Positions 8,121-16,918 of a stretch of 64,000 nucleotides of DNA are shown here, in pieces. This stretch comes from DASXKD01 sp963703605 (GTDB lineage: Bacteria > Actinomycetota > Actinomycetes > Streptosporangiales > Streptosporangiaceae): the NCBI GenBank assembly GCA_963703605.1, contig CAVPFC010000062.1:37597-101596 (forward strand), in the 5' to 3' direction. The number at the start of each line of letters is the position of its first letter. Within the stretch, counting starts at the first letter, position 1. The notes under the pieces were generated by a model that did no database searches, was not told where the DNA came from, and saw only the letters and a list, made by a program, of their open reading frames with translations. A program made the position numbers and the translations under genes.

Positions 8121-10886
8121 GTGGCTGCCGGTCGTCAGCGCTTCTCCATCATCAGCGACGGGCTGCCCACCCAGCTCCCGGACATCGACCAGGACGAGAC
8201 CAGAGAGTGGGTTGACTCGTTCGACAGCGTGGTCCGGACCCGGGGCCGTGCCCGGGCGCGCTACATCATGCTGCGCCTGCTCGAGCGCGCCCGTGAGCAG
8301 CAGGTCGGGGTGCCCGGCCTGCGCAGCACCGACTACATCAACACGATCCCGCCCGAGCGCGAGCCCTGGTTCCCCGGCGACGAGTACGTCGAGCGGCGGA
8401 TCCGCGCCTACATCCGGTGGAACGCGGCCGTGATGGTGTCCCGCGCGAACCGGGCCGGCCTCGGGGTCGGCGGGCACATCGCCACCTACGCCTCCGCGGC
8501 CAGCCTGTACGAGGTGGGCTTCAACCACTTCTTCCGGGGCAAGGACCACGGCCAGCACGGCGACCAGGTGTTCTTCCAGGGCCACGCCGCGCCGGGCATC
8601 TACGCCCGCGCCTTCCTGGAGGGGCGGCTGACCGAGGCCCAGCTCAACGGGTTCCGCCAGGAGCTGTCCACGCCCGGCGGCGGGCTGCCGTCCTACCCGC
8701 ACCCGCGGCTGATGCCCGACTTCTGGGAGTTCCCCACGGTCTCCATGGGCCTCGGCGCGCTGAACGCGATCTACCAGGCGCGCTTCAACCGTTACCTGCT
8801 GGCCCGGGAGATCTCCGACACCAGCCGCTCGCACGTGTGGGCGTTTCTCGGCGACGGCGAGATGGACGAGCCCGAGGCCATCGGCGCGATCGGCCTGGCC
8901 GCCCGCGAGGAGCTGGACAACCTCACCTTCGTGATCAACGCCAACCTCCAGCGGCTCGACGGCCCGGTCCGCGGCAACGGCAAGATCATCCAGGAGCTCG
9001 AGGCGGTCTTCCGCGGCGCCGGCTGGAACGTCATCAAGGTGATCTGGGGCCGGGACTGGGACCCGCTGCTGGCCCAGGACACCGACGGGGTCCTGGTCAA
9101 CAAAATGAACACCACGCCGGACGGGCAGTTCCAGACCTACGCGGTGGAGACCGGCGAGTACATCAGGGAGAACTTCTTCGGCAGCGACCCGCGGCTGCGC
9201 GCGATGGTCGCGCACCTGTCCGACGACCAGCTCCGCAACCTGTCCCGCGGCGGGCACGACTACCGCAAGGTCTACGCCGCGTTCAAGGCGGCCGTTGAGC
9301 ACGTCGGCCAGCCGACCGTGATCCTCGCGCACACGATCAAGGGGTGGACGCTCGGCCCGGACTTCGAGGCGCGCAACGCCACGCACCAGATGAAGAAGCT
9401 CACGGTCGCCGAGCTCAAGGAGTTCCGCGACCGGCTCTACCTGCCGATCCCCGACGCGGCCCTGGAGGCGGAGCTGCCGCCGTACTACCACCCCGGCGAG
9501 AACTCCGACGAGATCGCCTACATGCAGGAGCGGCGCGCCGCGCTCGGCGGCTACCTGCCCAAGCGGGTCGTCCGGTCCAAGCCGCTCACGCTGCCCGGCG
9601 AGGCCGTCTACGACGAGCTGAAGCAGGGCTCGGGCAAGCAGGCGGTCGCCACCACGATGGCGTTCGTCCGGCTGCTCAAGGACCTGATGAAGGACCAGGA
9701 GATCGGGAAGCGGTTCGTGCCGATCATCCCGGACGAGGCCCGCACGTTCGGCATGGACTCGCTGTTCCCCAGCGCCAAGATCTACTCGCCGCACGGGCAG
9801 ACGTACGATGCCGTCGACCGCGCCCTGCTGCTGTCCTACAAGGAGTCCGAGAGCGGGCAGATCCTGCACGAGGGCATCAGCGAGGCCGGCGCGATGGGCT
9901 CGGTGATCGCCGCGGGCACCGCGTACGCGACGCACGCCGCGCCGATGATCCCGGTGTACGTGTTCTACTCGATGTTCGGCTGGCAGCGGACCGGCGACGA
10001 GATGTGGGTGTTCGGTGACCAGCTCGGCCGCGGGTTCCTGCTCGGCGCGACCGCCGGCCGCACCACGCTGACCGGCGAGGGGCTCCAGCACAACGACGGT
10101 CACTCGCAGCTCCTGGCCTCGGTGAGCCCGGCCTGCGTGGCCTACGACCCGGCCTGGGCGTACGAGATATCCGTCATCATGGCCGACGGCCTGCGCCGGA
10201 TGTACGGGGCGAGCGAGGAGTTCCCGCACGGCGAGGACATCTTCTACTACCTCACCGTGTACAACGAGCCGTATGTGCAGCCGGCCATGCCGGACCACCT
10301 CCCGGGCGGCCGGGCCGAGCTGGAGCAGGCCATCCTGCGCGGCCTGTACCGGTACGCGCCCGCGGAGGCCGGGCCCGAGGGCGACCGGCCACACGCCCAG
10401 ATCCTCGCCTCCGGGGTGGCCGTACGCTGGGCGCTGGAGGCCCAGCGGCTGCTGGCCGCGGACTGGGGGGTCGCCGCCGACGTGTGGTCGGCCACGTCCT
10501 GGACCGAGCTGCGCCGCGAGGCGCTGCGCTGCGAGGAACACAACCTGCTCCACCCGGACGACGAGGCACGCGTCCCGTACGTGGCCGAGGCGCTCGGCGG
10601 CCATCCGGGGCCGGTGGTCGCGGTCAGCGACTGGATCCGCGCGGTTCCCGACCAGATCGCCCGCTGGGTGCCCGGCCCGTTCACCTCGCTCGGCACCGAC
10701 GGATACGGGTTCTCCGACACCCGCGCGGCGGCCCGCAGGTTCTTCCACGTGGACGCCGCGTCGGTAACCCTGGCGGTGCTCAGCCAGCTCGTCCGCACCG
10801 GCGAGGTCAAGCACGAGGTGCTGGCCCAGGCGATCGAGAAGTACCGCCTGGATCTCCCGGTCAGCGCGGCCCTGGCCGGCCCGTGA
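8121..10886 (+). CDS. aceE: pyruvate dehydrogenase E1 component, homodimeric type
   Basis: 921 residues, full length for the AceE type. It decarboxylates pyruvate with thiamine diphosphate and passes the acetyl group to the E2 lipoyl arm. Seen: YINTIPPEREPWFPGDE (residues 72-88), HI...SLYEVGFNHFFRG, the ThDP motif GDGEMDEPE starting at 244 with NAN at 273-275, KGWTLGP, the second-domain QILHEGISEAGAMGS, VFYSMFGWQRTGDEMW and GEGLQHNDGHS. The GTG start follows GGAAGGCGGGGA. It stands alone, with yjbQ divergent and a 12-bp hairpin after it. E2 and E3 genes are not in the window. Confidence 0.97.
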   Translation: MAAGRQRFSIISDGLPTQLPDIDQDETREWVDSFDSVVRTRGRARARYIMLRLLERAREQQVGVPGLRSTDYINTIPPEREPWFPGDEYVERRIRAYIRWNAAVMVSRANRAGLGVGGHIATYASAASLYEVGFNHFFRGKDHGQHGDQVFFQGHAAPGIYARAFLEGRLTEAQLNGFRQELSTPGGGLPSYPHPRLMPDFWEFPTVSMGLGALNAIYQARFNRYLLAREISDTSRSHVWAFLGDGEMDEPEAIGAIGLAAREELDNLTFVINANLQRLDGPVRGNGKIIQELEAVFRGAGWNVIKVIWGRDWDPLLAQDTDGVLVNKMNTTPDGQFQTYAVETGEYIRENFFGSDPRLRAMVAHLSDDQLRNLSRGGHDYRKVYAAFKAAVEHVGQPTVILAHTIKGWTLGPDFEARNATHQMKKLTVAELKEFRDRLYLPIPDAALEAELPPYYHPGENSDEIAYMQERRAALGGYLPKRVVRSKPLTLPGEAVYDELKQGSGKQAVATTMAFVRLLKDLMKDQEIGKRFVPIIPDEARTFGMDSLFPSAKIYSPHGQTYDAVDRALLLSYKESESGQILHEGISEAGAMGSVIAAGTAYATHAAPMIPVYVFYSMFGWQRTGDEMWVFGDQLGRGFLLGATAGRTTLTGEGLQHNDGHSQLLASVSPACVAYDPAWAYEISVIMADGLRRMYGASEEFPHGEDIFYYLTVYNEPYVQPAMPDHLPGGRAELEQAILRGLYRYAPAEAGPEGDRPHAQILASGVAVRWALEAQRLLAADWGVAADVWSATSWTELRREALRCEEHNLLHPDDEARVPYVAEALGGHPGPVVAVSDWIRAVPDQIARWVPGPFTSLGTDGYGFSDTRAAARRFFHVDAASVTLAVLSQLVRTGEVKHEVLAQAIEKYRLDLPVSAALAGP

Positions 10887-10961
10887 GGTGTATCTCCATC
10901 ATCGCGTACTGGAACGGGACAGCGTGGACCCTGGTGCACTAAGCCGGGCAAGACGCGAGGA

Positions 10962-10990
10962 AGCCCCGCGCGCCGAGCGCGCGCGGGGCT
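10962..10990. terminator. bidirectional hairpin after aceE (12-bp perfect stem)
   Basis: AGCCCCGCGCGC at 10962-10973 pairs perfectly with 10979-10990 around a 5-nt loop. It lies between the end of aceE (plus) and the end of the phosphoesterase gene (minus), so it probably ends both transcripts. It has no T-run. Confidence 0.7.
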
Positions 10991-11055
10991 CCCCGTATAT
11001 CTGTGGACTGCGCCGGCCCGGCGGGTGGATGAGGCCGCCGGGCCGACGGCGGACT

Positions 11056-12477
11056 TTAGGTGTCGCCCCAGGACTTGAAGTGCAACGGCACCGAGTTGGT
11101 GCACGTGGCGTTCGGCGCCGGGTTGACGAGCGTTGTCGTCGGACACGGGTTGAGGACCACCGGCGGCCGCGGTGACTGGTTGAAGTTGAAGTCGTTCACC
11201 AGCGAGCCCAGCTTCTTGTATTCCTCCCTGACGTCGGGCCGCGGGTCGGGACGCCCGTCGGTGGCCGGGTTCAGCCGCTGGCCGTTTATGAAGTCGTTCT
11301 CGATGAACTTGAGGTAGGCGTCGAAGGACAGCGGCTGCGGGTCGATGAATCCTTTCTTCGCGTAGGGGCTGATGACCATGCCCGGGACCCGGATACCCCA
11401 GCCCAGGGAGTCGGGTGCGTACTTCAGCGGGTCCACGTGGTCGTAGAAGCCGCCCCAGTCATCCCAGGCCAGGAAGATCGCGGTGGAGTCCCAGTCGGAG
11501 CTGTTCATCACCGCGTTGATGACGCGGGTCACGTACGCCTGGCCGGTGCTGACCAGCGCTGGCGGGTGCTCGCTGTCCTTGGCCTCGGGCACGATCCAGG
11601 AAAGCTGCGGCAGGTTGCCGTTCTGCGCCTGGGTCATGAAGTTGCTCAGATTCTGGACCCCGGTCCCCGGGGGCTGTGTCAGGTCGGTGAAGCCGGGCAG
11701 CGCGTTCCAGATCGGCGGTACGCCCGGCCCGTGGGCCGTCGTCTGGGCGCCATGGTCGAGGTAATAGCCCCAGGTGACGCCGAACTTGTTCAGCAGGTAC
11801 GTCAGGTCCGTCCAGGAGTACGGCGTCGGGTCGCTCGGGCTCCTGGTCACCGGGCTGTCGCTGCTCGAGCAGCTCATGGGGTTGGCATTCTTACAAATGG
11901 CTGACCAGCCGGAGACCAGGGACAGGTGGGCCGGCAGGCTCCAGGAGTGCTCCGACTCGTACATGTGGTCCTGTAGCACGAAGTCGTTCGCGTACGTGCA
12001 GTAGTTCGGGATGTCCGAGCAGACGTGATAGCCCATCACGTCCGGGGTGCAGGGATTGCCAGTCTTGCACTTGGTCTCGGCCTCTTTGATGAAGCCGTCC
12101 ATCTTCCCGCCGTCCACGTCGACATTGAACGCCGCGTCCGTGTGCGGGCCGCCCTGGTTCATGTTGTCGTGGTTGACGTACGGCGCCTGGCAGCCGCCGT
12201 GCAGCGGGTCGGGTATGCAGATGCCGGACGGGATCCCGTCGGCGCCCGGGTAGGCGCCGAAGTACTGGTCGAACGACCGGTTCTCCTGCATGATGACGAC
12301 GATGTGCTTGATCTTGTGGATGCCTTGCTGACTGGCCCGCAGCTCAGCAGCGTGGTGGATCTGCTGCGCGGAAGGCGCGGTCACCGATGATCCTTGCGCC
12401 GCCAGGGTTACCCCCACGGCGGTCGCGGTGGCTAGCGCTAGTGCAGCGCCGACTGCGATTGGAACCCGAAGTCTCAT
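11056..12477 (-). CDS. secreted phosphoesterase (phospholipase C/AcpA family), copy 1
   Basis: 473 residues from the ATG at 12477, with GGGGAGAG just upstream. A signal peptide (MRLR, hydrophobic core, cleavage near AAQGSS) indicates export. The PF04185-type catalytic core is clear: HIVVIMQENRSFDQYFGAYPG, DVMGYH, HSWSLPAHLSLVSGWSA, IFLAWDDWGGFYDHVDP, GIRVPGMVISPYAKKGFID, and SFDAYLKFIENDF near the end. Family enzymes hydrolyse phospholipids or phosphomonoesters outside the cell. Six or more Cys residues suggest disulfides. It is a close paralogue of the gene at 12764 and ends with the same PLHFKSWGD motif. The substrate is not predicted. Confidence 0.92.
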   Translation of the reverse strand: MRLRVPIAVGAALALATATAVGVTLAAQGSSVTAPSAQQIHHAAELRASQQGIHKIKHIVVIMQENRSFDQYFGAYPGADGIPSGICIPDPLHGGCQAPYVNHDNMNQGGPHTDAAFNVDVDGGKMDGFIKEAETKCKTGNPCTPDVMGYHVCSDIPNYCTYANDFVLQDHMYESEHSWSLPAHLSLVSGWSAICKNANPMSCSSSDSPVTRSPSDPTPYSWTDLTYLLNKFGVTWGYYLDHGAQTTAHGPGVPPIWNALPGFTDLTQPPGTGVQNLSNFMTQAQNGNLPQLSWIVPEAKDSEHPPALVSTGQAYVTRVINAVMNSSDWDSTAIFLAWDDWGGFYDHVDPLKYAPDSLGWGIRVPGMVISPYAKKGFIDPQPLSFDAYLKFIENDFINGQRLNPATDGRPDPRPDVREEYKKLGSLVNDFNFNQSPRPPVVLNPCPTTTLVNPAPNATCTNSVPLHFKSWGDT

Positions 12478-12721
12478 CTCTCTCCCCAACTTCGGCCGAC
12501 GTGACCTGACGCGGCTGCGCCAGATCTTGACCCCTCAAGCTTGCAGCCATTGCTGGGAAGTTCATAGGAATCTACTGCACTCAAGACGAACATTGCCGGA
12601 ACAAAAGCTGGGGAGACCGGCCGATGGGATCACCAGATACGGCCGGGACCAGGCAATGATCATTCAGTGGCCGTCCCTTGACCAAAGGCTCGCAGCGCCC
12701 GGGAGGGCTGATGGGGGGCCG

Positions 12722-12754
12722 GCGGCTCCGGGGCGCCAGGCACCCCGGAGCCGC
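12722..12754 (-). terminator. hairpin after phosphoesterase copy 2 (12-bp perfect stem)
   Basis: GCGGCTCCGGGG at 12722-12733 pairs with 12743-12754 around a 9-nt loop, 9 bp beyond the stop codon of the upstream paralogue. Copy 1 therefore probably relies on its own promoter. Confidence 0.65.
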
Positions 12755-12763
12755 GATGCGGAT

Positions 12764-14188
12764 TTAGCTGTCGCCCCAGGACCTGAAGTGCAACGGCACC
12801 GAGTTGGTGCACGTGGCGTTCGGCGCCGGGTTGACGAGCGTCGTGGCCGGACACGGGTTGAGGATCACCGGCGGCCGCGGTGACTGGTTGAAGTTGAAGT
12901 CAGCGGCCATGTCACCGAGCCCGGAGTAGTTCTCCCGGACGTCGGGGCGGCTGTCGGGCCGGCCGTCGGTGGCCGGGTCGAGCCGCTGGCCGCTCAGGAA
13001 GTCGTTCTCGATGAACTTGAGGTAGGCGTCGCTGGAGAGGGTCTGGTTGTCGATCTGCCCCTGGTTCGCGTACGGGCTGATCACGATCGACGGAACCCGG
13101 ATGCCGTAGCCCCAGCTATCGGGGGCGACCCCGAGCGGGTTCACGTGGTCGTAGAAGCCGCCCCAGTCGTCCCAGGACAAGAAGATCGCTGTGGAGTTCC
13201 AGTCGGGGCTGTTCATGACCGCGTTGATGATGTTGGTCACGTACGCCTGGCCGGTGCTGACCAGCGCCGGCGGGTGCTCGCTGTCCTTCGGGTCGGGCAC
13301 GATCCAGGACAGCGACGGCAGGTTGCCGTTCTGCGCCTGGGTCATGAAGTTGGTCAGCGGCTGGACTCCGGTCCCCGGGGGCTGCGCCAGGTCGGTGAAC
13401 CCGGGCAGCACGTTCCAGATCGGCGGGACACCGCTCGGGTTGCTCGCCGACCTGGCGCCGTGGTCGAGGTAGTAACCCCAGGTGACGCCGAACTTGTTCA
13501 GCAGGTACGTCAGGTCCGTCCACGCGTACGGCGTCGGATCGCCCGAGCTCCTGGTTATCGGGCTGTCGGTGCTCTTGCAGCTCATGGGGTTGTGGTGCTT
13601 ATTGCAGACGGCTGACCACGCAGAGACCATCGAGAGGTGCGCGGGCAGGCTCCAGGAGTGCGGCGACTCGTAGAAGTTGTCGTCGAGGACGAAGTCGTTC
13701 GCATAGGTGCAGTAGTTCGGGATGTCCGAGCAGACGTGGTAGCCCATCACGTCCTGGTTGCAGGGCTGGCCCGCCTTGCACGATGTCTCGGCCTCCTTGA
13801 TGAAGCCGTCCATATTCCCGCCGTCCACGTCAACGTTGAACGCCGCGTTGCTGTGTGGGCCGCCCTTGTTCTTGTTGTCGTGGTTCACGTACGGCGCCTG
13901 GCAGCCGCCGTGCCGCGGGTCGGGCACGCAGACACGCGGCGGGATCCCGTTGGCGCCCGGGTAGGCGCCGAAGTACTCGTCGAACGACCGGTTCTCCTGC
14001 ATGATCACGACGACGTGCTGGATCTTGTGGATGCCTTGCCGACTGGCCACCAGGGCGGCAGCGTGGTGTATCTGCCGCACGGATGGTCCAGTCCGCGATG
14101 ATCCTTGCGCCGCCATCGTGATCCCCACGGCGGTCGCGGCTGCCAGCGCTAGTGCAGCGCCAACTGCGATTGGAACCCGAAGTCTCAT
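12764..14188 (-). CDS. secreted phosphoesterase (phospholipase C/AcpA family), copy 2
   Basis: 474 residues from the ATG at 14188 with the same GGGGAGAG leader as copy 1. Signal peptide, then the catalytic core HVVVIMQENRSFDEYFGAYPG, DVMGYH, HSWSLPAHLSMVSAWSA, IFLSWDDWGGFYDHVNP, GIRVPSIVISPYANQG and SSDAYLKFIENDF. Identity to copy 1 is high over the whole length, with differences clustered in the linker after the signal peptide and in surface loops. The two genes are in tandem on the minus strand, 287 bp apart, and each has the same upstream leader, so this is a gene duplication that included the promoter. Confidence 0.92.
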   Translation of the reverse strand: MRLRVPIAVGAALALAAATAVGITMAAQGSSRTGPSVRQIHHAAALVASRQGIHKIQHVVVIMQENRSFDEYFGAYPGANGIPPRVCVPDPRHGGCQAPYVNHDNKNKGGPHSNAAFNVDVDGGNMDGFIKEAETSCKAGQPCNQDVMGYHVCSDIPNYCTYANDFVLDDNFYESPHSWSLPAHLSMVSAWSAVCNKHHNPMSCKSTDSPITRSSGDPTPYAWTDLTYLLNKFGVTWGYYLDHGARSASNPSGVPPIWNVLPGFTDLAQPPGTGVQPLTNFMTQAQNGNLPSLSWIVPDPKDSEHPPALVSTGQAYVTNIINAVMNSPDWNSTAIFLSWDDWGGFYDHVNPLGVAPDSWGYGIRVPSIVISPYANQGQIDNQTLSSDAYLKFIENDFLSGQRLDPATDGRPDSRPDVRENYSGLGDMAADFNFNQSPRPPVILNPCPATTLVNPAPNATCTNSVPLHFRSWGDS

Positions 14189-14281
14189 CTCTCTCCCCAA
14201 CTTCGGCCGACGTGACCTGACGCGGCTGCGCCAGGCCTAAACCCCTCAAGCTTGCCGCCGTTGCTGGGAAGTTCACAGGCC
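14189..14281 (-). promoter_or_regulatory. leader shared by both phosphoesterase genes
   Basis: The 90 bp upstream of copy 2 and the 90 bp upstream of copy 1 (12478-12570) are nearly identical, including GACGTGACCTGACGCGGC and CCCCTCAAGCTTGC. Both contain the minus-strand block GTCAGGTCACGTCGG, which loosely recalls GTTCAC-type PHO half-sites, but no clean PHO box is present. The region probably carries the promoter and 5' UTR. Confidence 0.45.
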
Positions 14282-14335
14282 CAACAGTGTGGGCCCATCC
14301 CTGGTCGCGGCGCCGTCGCGTGACAGGCTGGAGCC

Positions 14336-15538
14336 GTGACCGTTCCCGCGCAGACGCCGGGCCGGGCCGGCGGGGCCGCTTCCGCGAGCCCGGTACGGGC
14401 CGAGACCGTCCAGCGGCTGGAACGAGCCATGGGCGCGCTCGGCACCGCCGCGATGGCGTCGATGGAGCAGCGGCTGCCCTGGTTCCGTGCCCTGTCGGCG
14501 GAGGACCGCTCGTGGATCGGCCTGGTCGCCCAGGCCGGGATCGCCGCGTTCGTCGACTGGGTGAAGCACCCGCAGCGCCGCCCCGCCGTGGCCGGTGAGG
14601 TCTTCGGCACCGCGCCCCGCGAGCTCGCCAGGGCGGTGAGCCTGCAACAGACGGTGGAGATGGTGCGGATCACCATCGACGTGGTCGAGGCACAGGTCGA
14701 CGAGCTTGCCGCGCCCGGCGGCGAGGCGGAGCTGCGCGAGGCCGTGCTCCGCTACACCCGGGAGGTCGCCTTCGGGGCCGCCCAGGTCTACGCCCGTACC
14801 GCCGAGGCCAGGGGGGCCTGGGACGCCCGGCTGGAGGCCCTGGTGGTGGACTCGCTGATCCGCGGCGAGGTCGGCGAGGCCCTGCGTTCCTGGGCGTCGG
14901 CGCTGAACTGGTCCTCCTCCCCCGTCGCCGTGATCGCGGGCACCGCCGACGGCGGTGAGCCAGAGGGGATCATCGACGACCTGCGCGCGATCGCCCGGCG
15001 GTCCAGGCTGGACCTACTGGCCAGCGTCCAGGGCAGCCGGCTCGTGGTGGTCCTCGGCGGCAGTCCCGACCCGCTCGCCGCGGCCCGCCAGCTCGCCGCG
15101 CGGTTCGGGCCCGGCCCGCTGGTGGTCGGCCAGTCCGCGGCCGACCTCCAGTCCGCCGCCCCGTCCGCCGCCGCCGCGGTCGCCGGGCTGCGCGCCGCCC
15201 CGGCCTGGCCCGAGGCACCGCGCCCGGTCCTGGCCGCCGACCTGCTGCCCGAGCGCGCCCTCGACGGGGACCCGGCGGCCCGCGCCGAACTCCTCGCCGA
15301 CGTGTACGAGCCGATGCTGAGCGGCGGCTCGGCGCTGGTCGAGACCGTCACCACCTACCTGGAGCAGGGGTTCTCGCTGGAGGCGACCGCACGGCTGCTG
15401 TTCGTCCACCCCAACACCGTCCGCTACCGGCTGCGCCGGGTGGGTGACCTGACCGGGTTCTCCGCCGTCAGCGGGCGTGGCGGATTCACCCTCTGGGTGG
15501 CCGTGGTTCTCGGCCGTCTCGTTCACAAGCGAACGTAG
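14336..15538 (+). CDS. fasR: FasR-like PucR-family activator of fatty-acid synthesis
   Basis: 400 residues. The N-terminal half has helical segments (MASMEQRLPWFRALSAEDRSW, AGIAAFVDWVKHP). The C-terminus has the PucR-type helix-turn-helix (LEATARLLFVHPNTVRYRLRRV, about residues 350-372) and ends LWVAVVLGRLVHKR. The gene lies immediately upstream of fabD-fabH-acpP-fabF. In Streptomyces coelicolor the gene in this position, fasR, encodes an activator that binds the fabD promoter. The symbol rests on architecture plus this synteny. The start is GTG at 14336; the 150-bp upstream gap is shared with the divergent phosphoesterase. Confidence 0.87.
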   Translation: MTVPAQTPGRAGGAASASPVRAETVQRLERAMGALGTAAMASMEQRLPWFRALSAEDRSWIGLVAQAGIAAFVDWVKHPQRRPAVAGEVFGTAPRELARAVSLQQTVEMVRITIDVVEAQVDELAAPGGEAELREAVLRYTREVAFGAAQVYARTAEARGAWDARLEALVVDSLIRGEVGEALRSWASALNWSSSPVAVIAGTADGGEPEGIIDDLRAIARRSRLDLLASVQGSRLVVVLGGSPDPLAAARQLAARFGPGPLVVGQSAADLQSAAPSAAAAVAGLRAAPAWPEAPRPVLAADLLPERALDGDPAARAELLADVYEPMLSGGSALVETVTTYLEQGFSLEATARLLFVHPNTVRYRLRRVGDLTGFSAVSGRGGFTLWVAVVLGRLVHKRT

Positions 15539-15624
15539 GCTGTAGGAAACCACCAAAGTCTGGGCGCATAACTTCGTTGTCTTCGTCACCCATATATCGG
15601 ACTTCTACAGTGCAGGGTAGAAGG
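15539..15624 (+). promoter_or_regulatory. fabD promoter region, likely FasR target
   Basis: The 86 bp between fasR and fabD is the most AT-rich stretch of the cluster. It holds a direct repeat CTTCGT at 15572 and 15581 (9 bp apart) and a TATATC element at 15593-15598 that could be a -10. By analogy with Streptomyces the activator would bind here; the exact site cannot be proved by eye. Confidence 0.4.
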
Positions 15625-16848
15625 ATGCTCGTCATTGCCGCCCCGGGTCAGGGTGCGCAGACCCCTGGCTTCCTCGCCCCCTGGCTGGATCTGCCCGGCT
15701 TCGCCGGCCGGCTGGCCGCCTGGTCGGACCTGGCCGGCTGCGACCTGATCCGGTACGGGACCACCGCGGGCCAGGACGAGATCACCGACACCGCGATCGC
15801 CCAGCCGCTGCTCGTCGCCGCCGCGCTCGCCGCCGCCGAGGCGCTTGGCGGCGAAGCCGGCCCAGGTACACCGCGTGGTGACCTCGCCCAGCTCCGGCGG
15901 CAGACGGGTGCCGCGGCCGGGCACAGCGTCGGCGAACTGGCCGCCGGGGCGATCGCCGGGGTGATCTCCGCCGACGACGCGATGCGCCTGGTCGGCGTCC
16001 GCGGCCGGGCCATGGCCAAGGCCGCGGCCGCCGAGGCCACCGGCATGACCGCGGTCCTCGGCGGCGAGCAGGACGAGGTGCTCGCCGCGCTCGAGGCGCA
16101 CGGCCTCACCCCCGCGAACGTCAACGGCGCGGGCCAGATCGTCGCCGCCGGGACCACGGCGCAACTGGCCGCGCTGGCCGCGGACCCGCCCGCCGGGGCG
16201 CGGCTGCGCCCGCTCTCGGTGGCGGGCGCGTTCCACACCGCGCACATGGCGCCCGCCGTCGCCGCGCTGCGGGAGGCGGCCGCCGGCGTCGCGGTGAGCG
16301 ACCCCGCGATCGTGCTGCTCTCCAACGCCGACGGGGCCGCCGTGACCTCGGGCAGCGACTGGCTGGAGCGGATCGTCATGCAGGTCAGCGCCCCGGTCCG
16401 GTGGGACGAGTGCATGCGCTCGATGGCCGGGCTCGGCGTGAGCGCGTTCATCGAACTGCCGCCGGGCGGCACGCTGACGGGCCTGGCCCGCCGGGCGCTG
16501 CCGGGGCTTGCCATGGCCGCGCTCAAGACGCCCGACCACCTGGACACCGCGCGCACGCTGCTGGCCGAGCACGGGAGACCGGAGCCGCCGCAGGCTGGCC
16601 CCGTGCCCGACTGGCGGCTGATCGTCGCCCCGCTGGCCGGCACGTTCCGGGCCAGCGCGGACGACGCGGACGCGGTTCCCGGTGCCCACGTCCGGCCCGG
16701 CGCGACGCTCGGCCACGTGGAGGTCCGCAGCGGCCACCACACGGTCACCCCGCCGTTCTCCGCCACGATCATCGAGTGGCTGGTCGAGGACGGCGACCCC
16801 GTCGCCGAAGGCCAGCCCCTGGTCCGGCTTCAGCCGGAGTCCGCATGA
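15625..16848 (+). CDS. fabD: malonyl-CoA:ACP transacylase with C-terminal lipoyl-like domain
   Basis: 407 residues from the ATG at 15625; the family start MLV(I/V)APGQGAQTPGF fits exactly, so the longer in-frame start was not used. FabD moves malonyl from CoA to ACP. Seen: GQGAQ at 8-12, the nucleophile motif GHSVGE (Ser101), a conserved FHTAHM His, and a PVRWDECM segment. A usual FabD ends near residue 310. Here about 80 further residues form a barrel-sandwich fold like a biotinyl/lipoyl domain (IVAPLAGTF...VEVRSGHHTVTPPFSATI...VAEGQPLVRLQP), but the acceptor Lys of the MKM motif is absent. First gene of the fab operon. Confidence 0.93.
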   Translation: MLVIAAPGQGAQTPGFLAPWLDLPGFAGRLAAWSDLAGCDLIRYGTTAGQDEITDTAIAQPLLVAAALAAAEALGGEAGPGTPRGDLAQLRRQTGAAAGHSVGELAAGAIAGVISADDAMRLVGVRGRAMAKAAAAEATGMTAVLGGEQDEVLAALEAHGLTPANVNGAGQIVAAGTTAQLAALAADPPAGARLRPLSVAGAFHTAHMAPAVAALREAAAGVAVSDPAIVLLSNADGAAVTSGSDWLERIVMQVSAPVRWDECMRSMAGLGVSAFIELPPGGTLTGLARRALPGLAMAALKTPDHLDTARTLLAEHGRPEPPQAGPVPDWRLIVAPLAGTFRASADDADAVPGAHVRPGATLGHVEVRSGHHTVTPPFSATIIEWLVEDGDPVAEGQPLVRLQPESA

Positions 16849-16918
16849 AGTTCTCGCCGCGGGGCAGCGCTACCCGCAGTGAGCAGCCGGCCTCAGCGCG
16901 AGGAGGGATGAGCCACCG

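Noticed and set aside
7602..10814. A 1070-codon open frame antisense to aceE
   Set aside because: Codon pattern mirrors aceE; there are no motifs, and a highly conserved gene lies on the other strand. Long antisense frames are expected at this GC content.
12478..12570. PHO box upstream of the phosphoesterase genes
   Set aside because: GTCAGGTCACGTCGG only loosely resembles GTTCAC half-sites and the spacing is wrong, so it is listed only as a shared leader.
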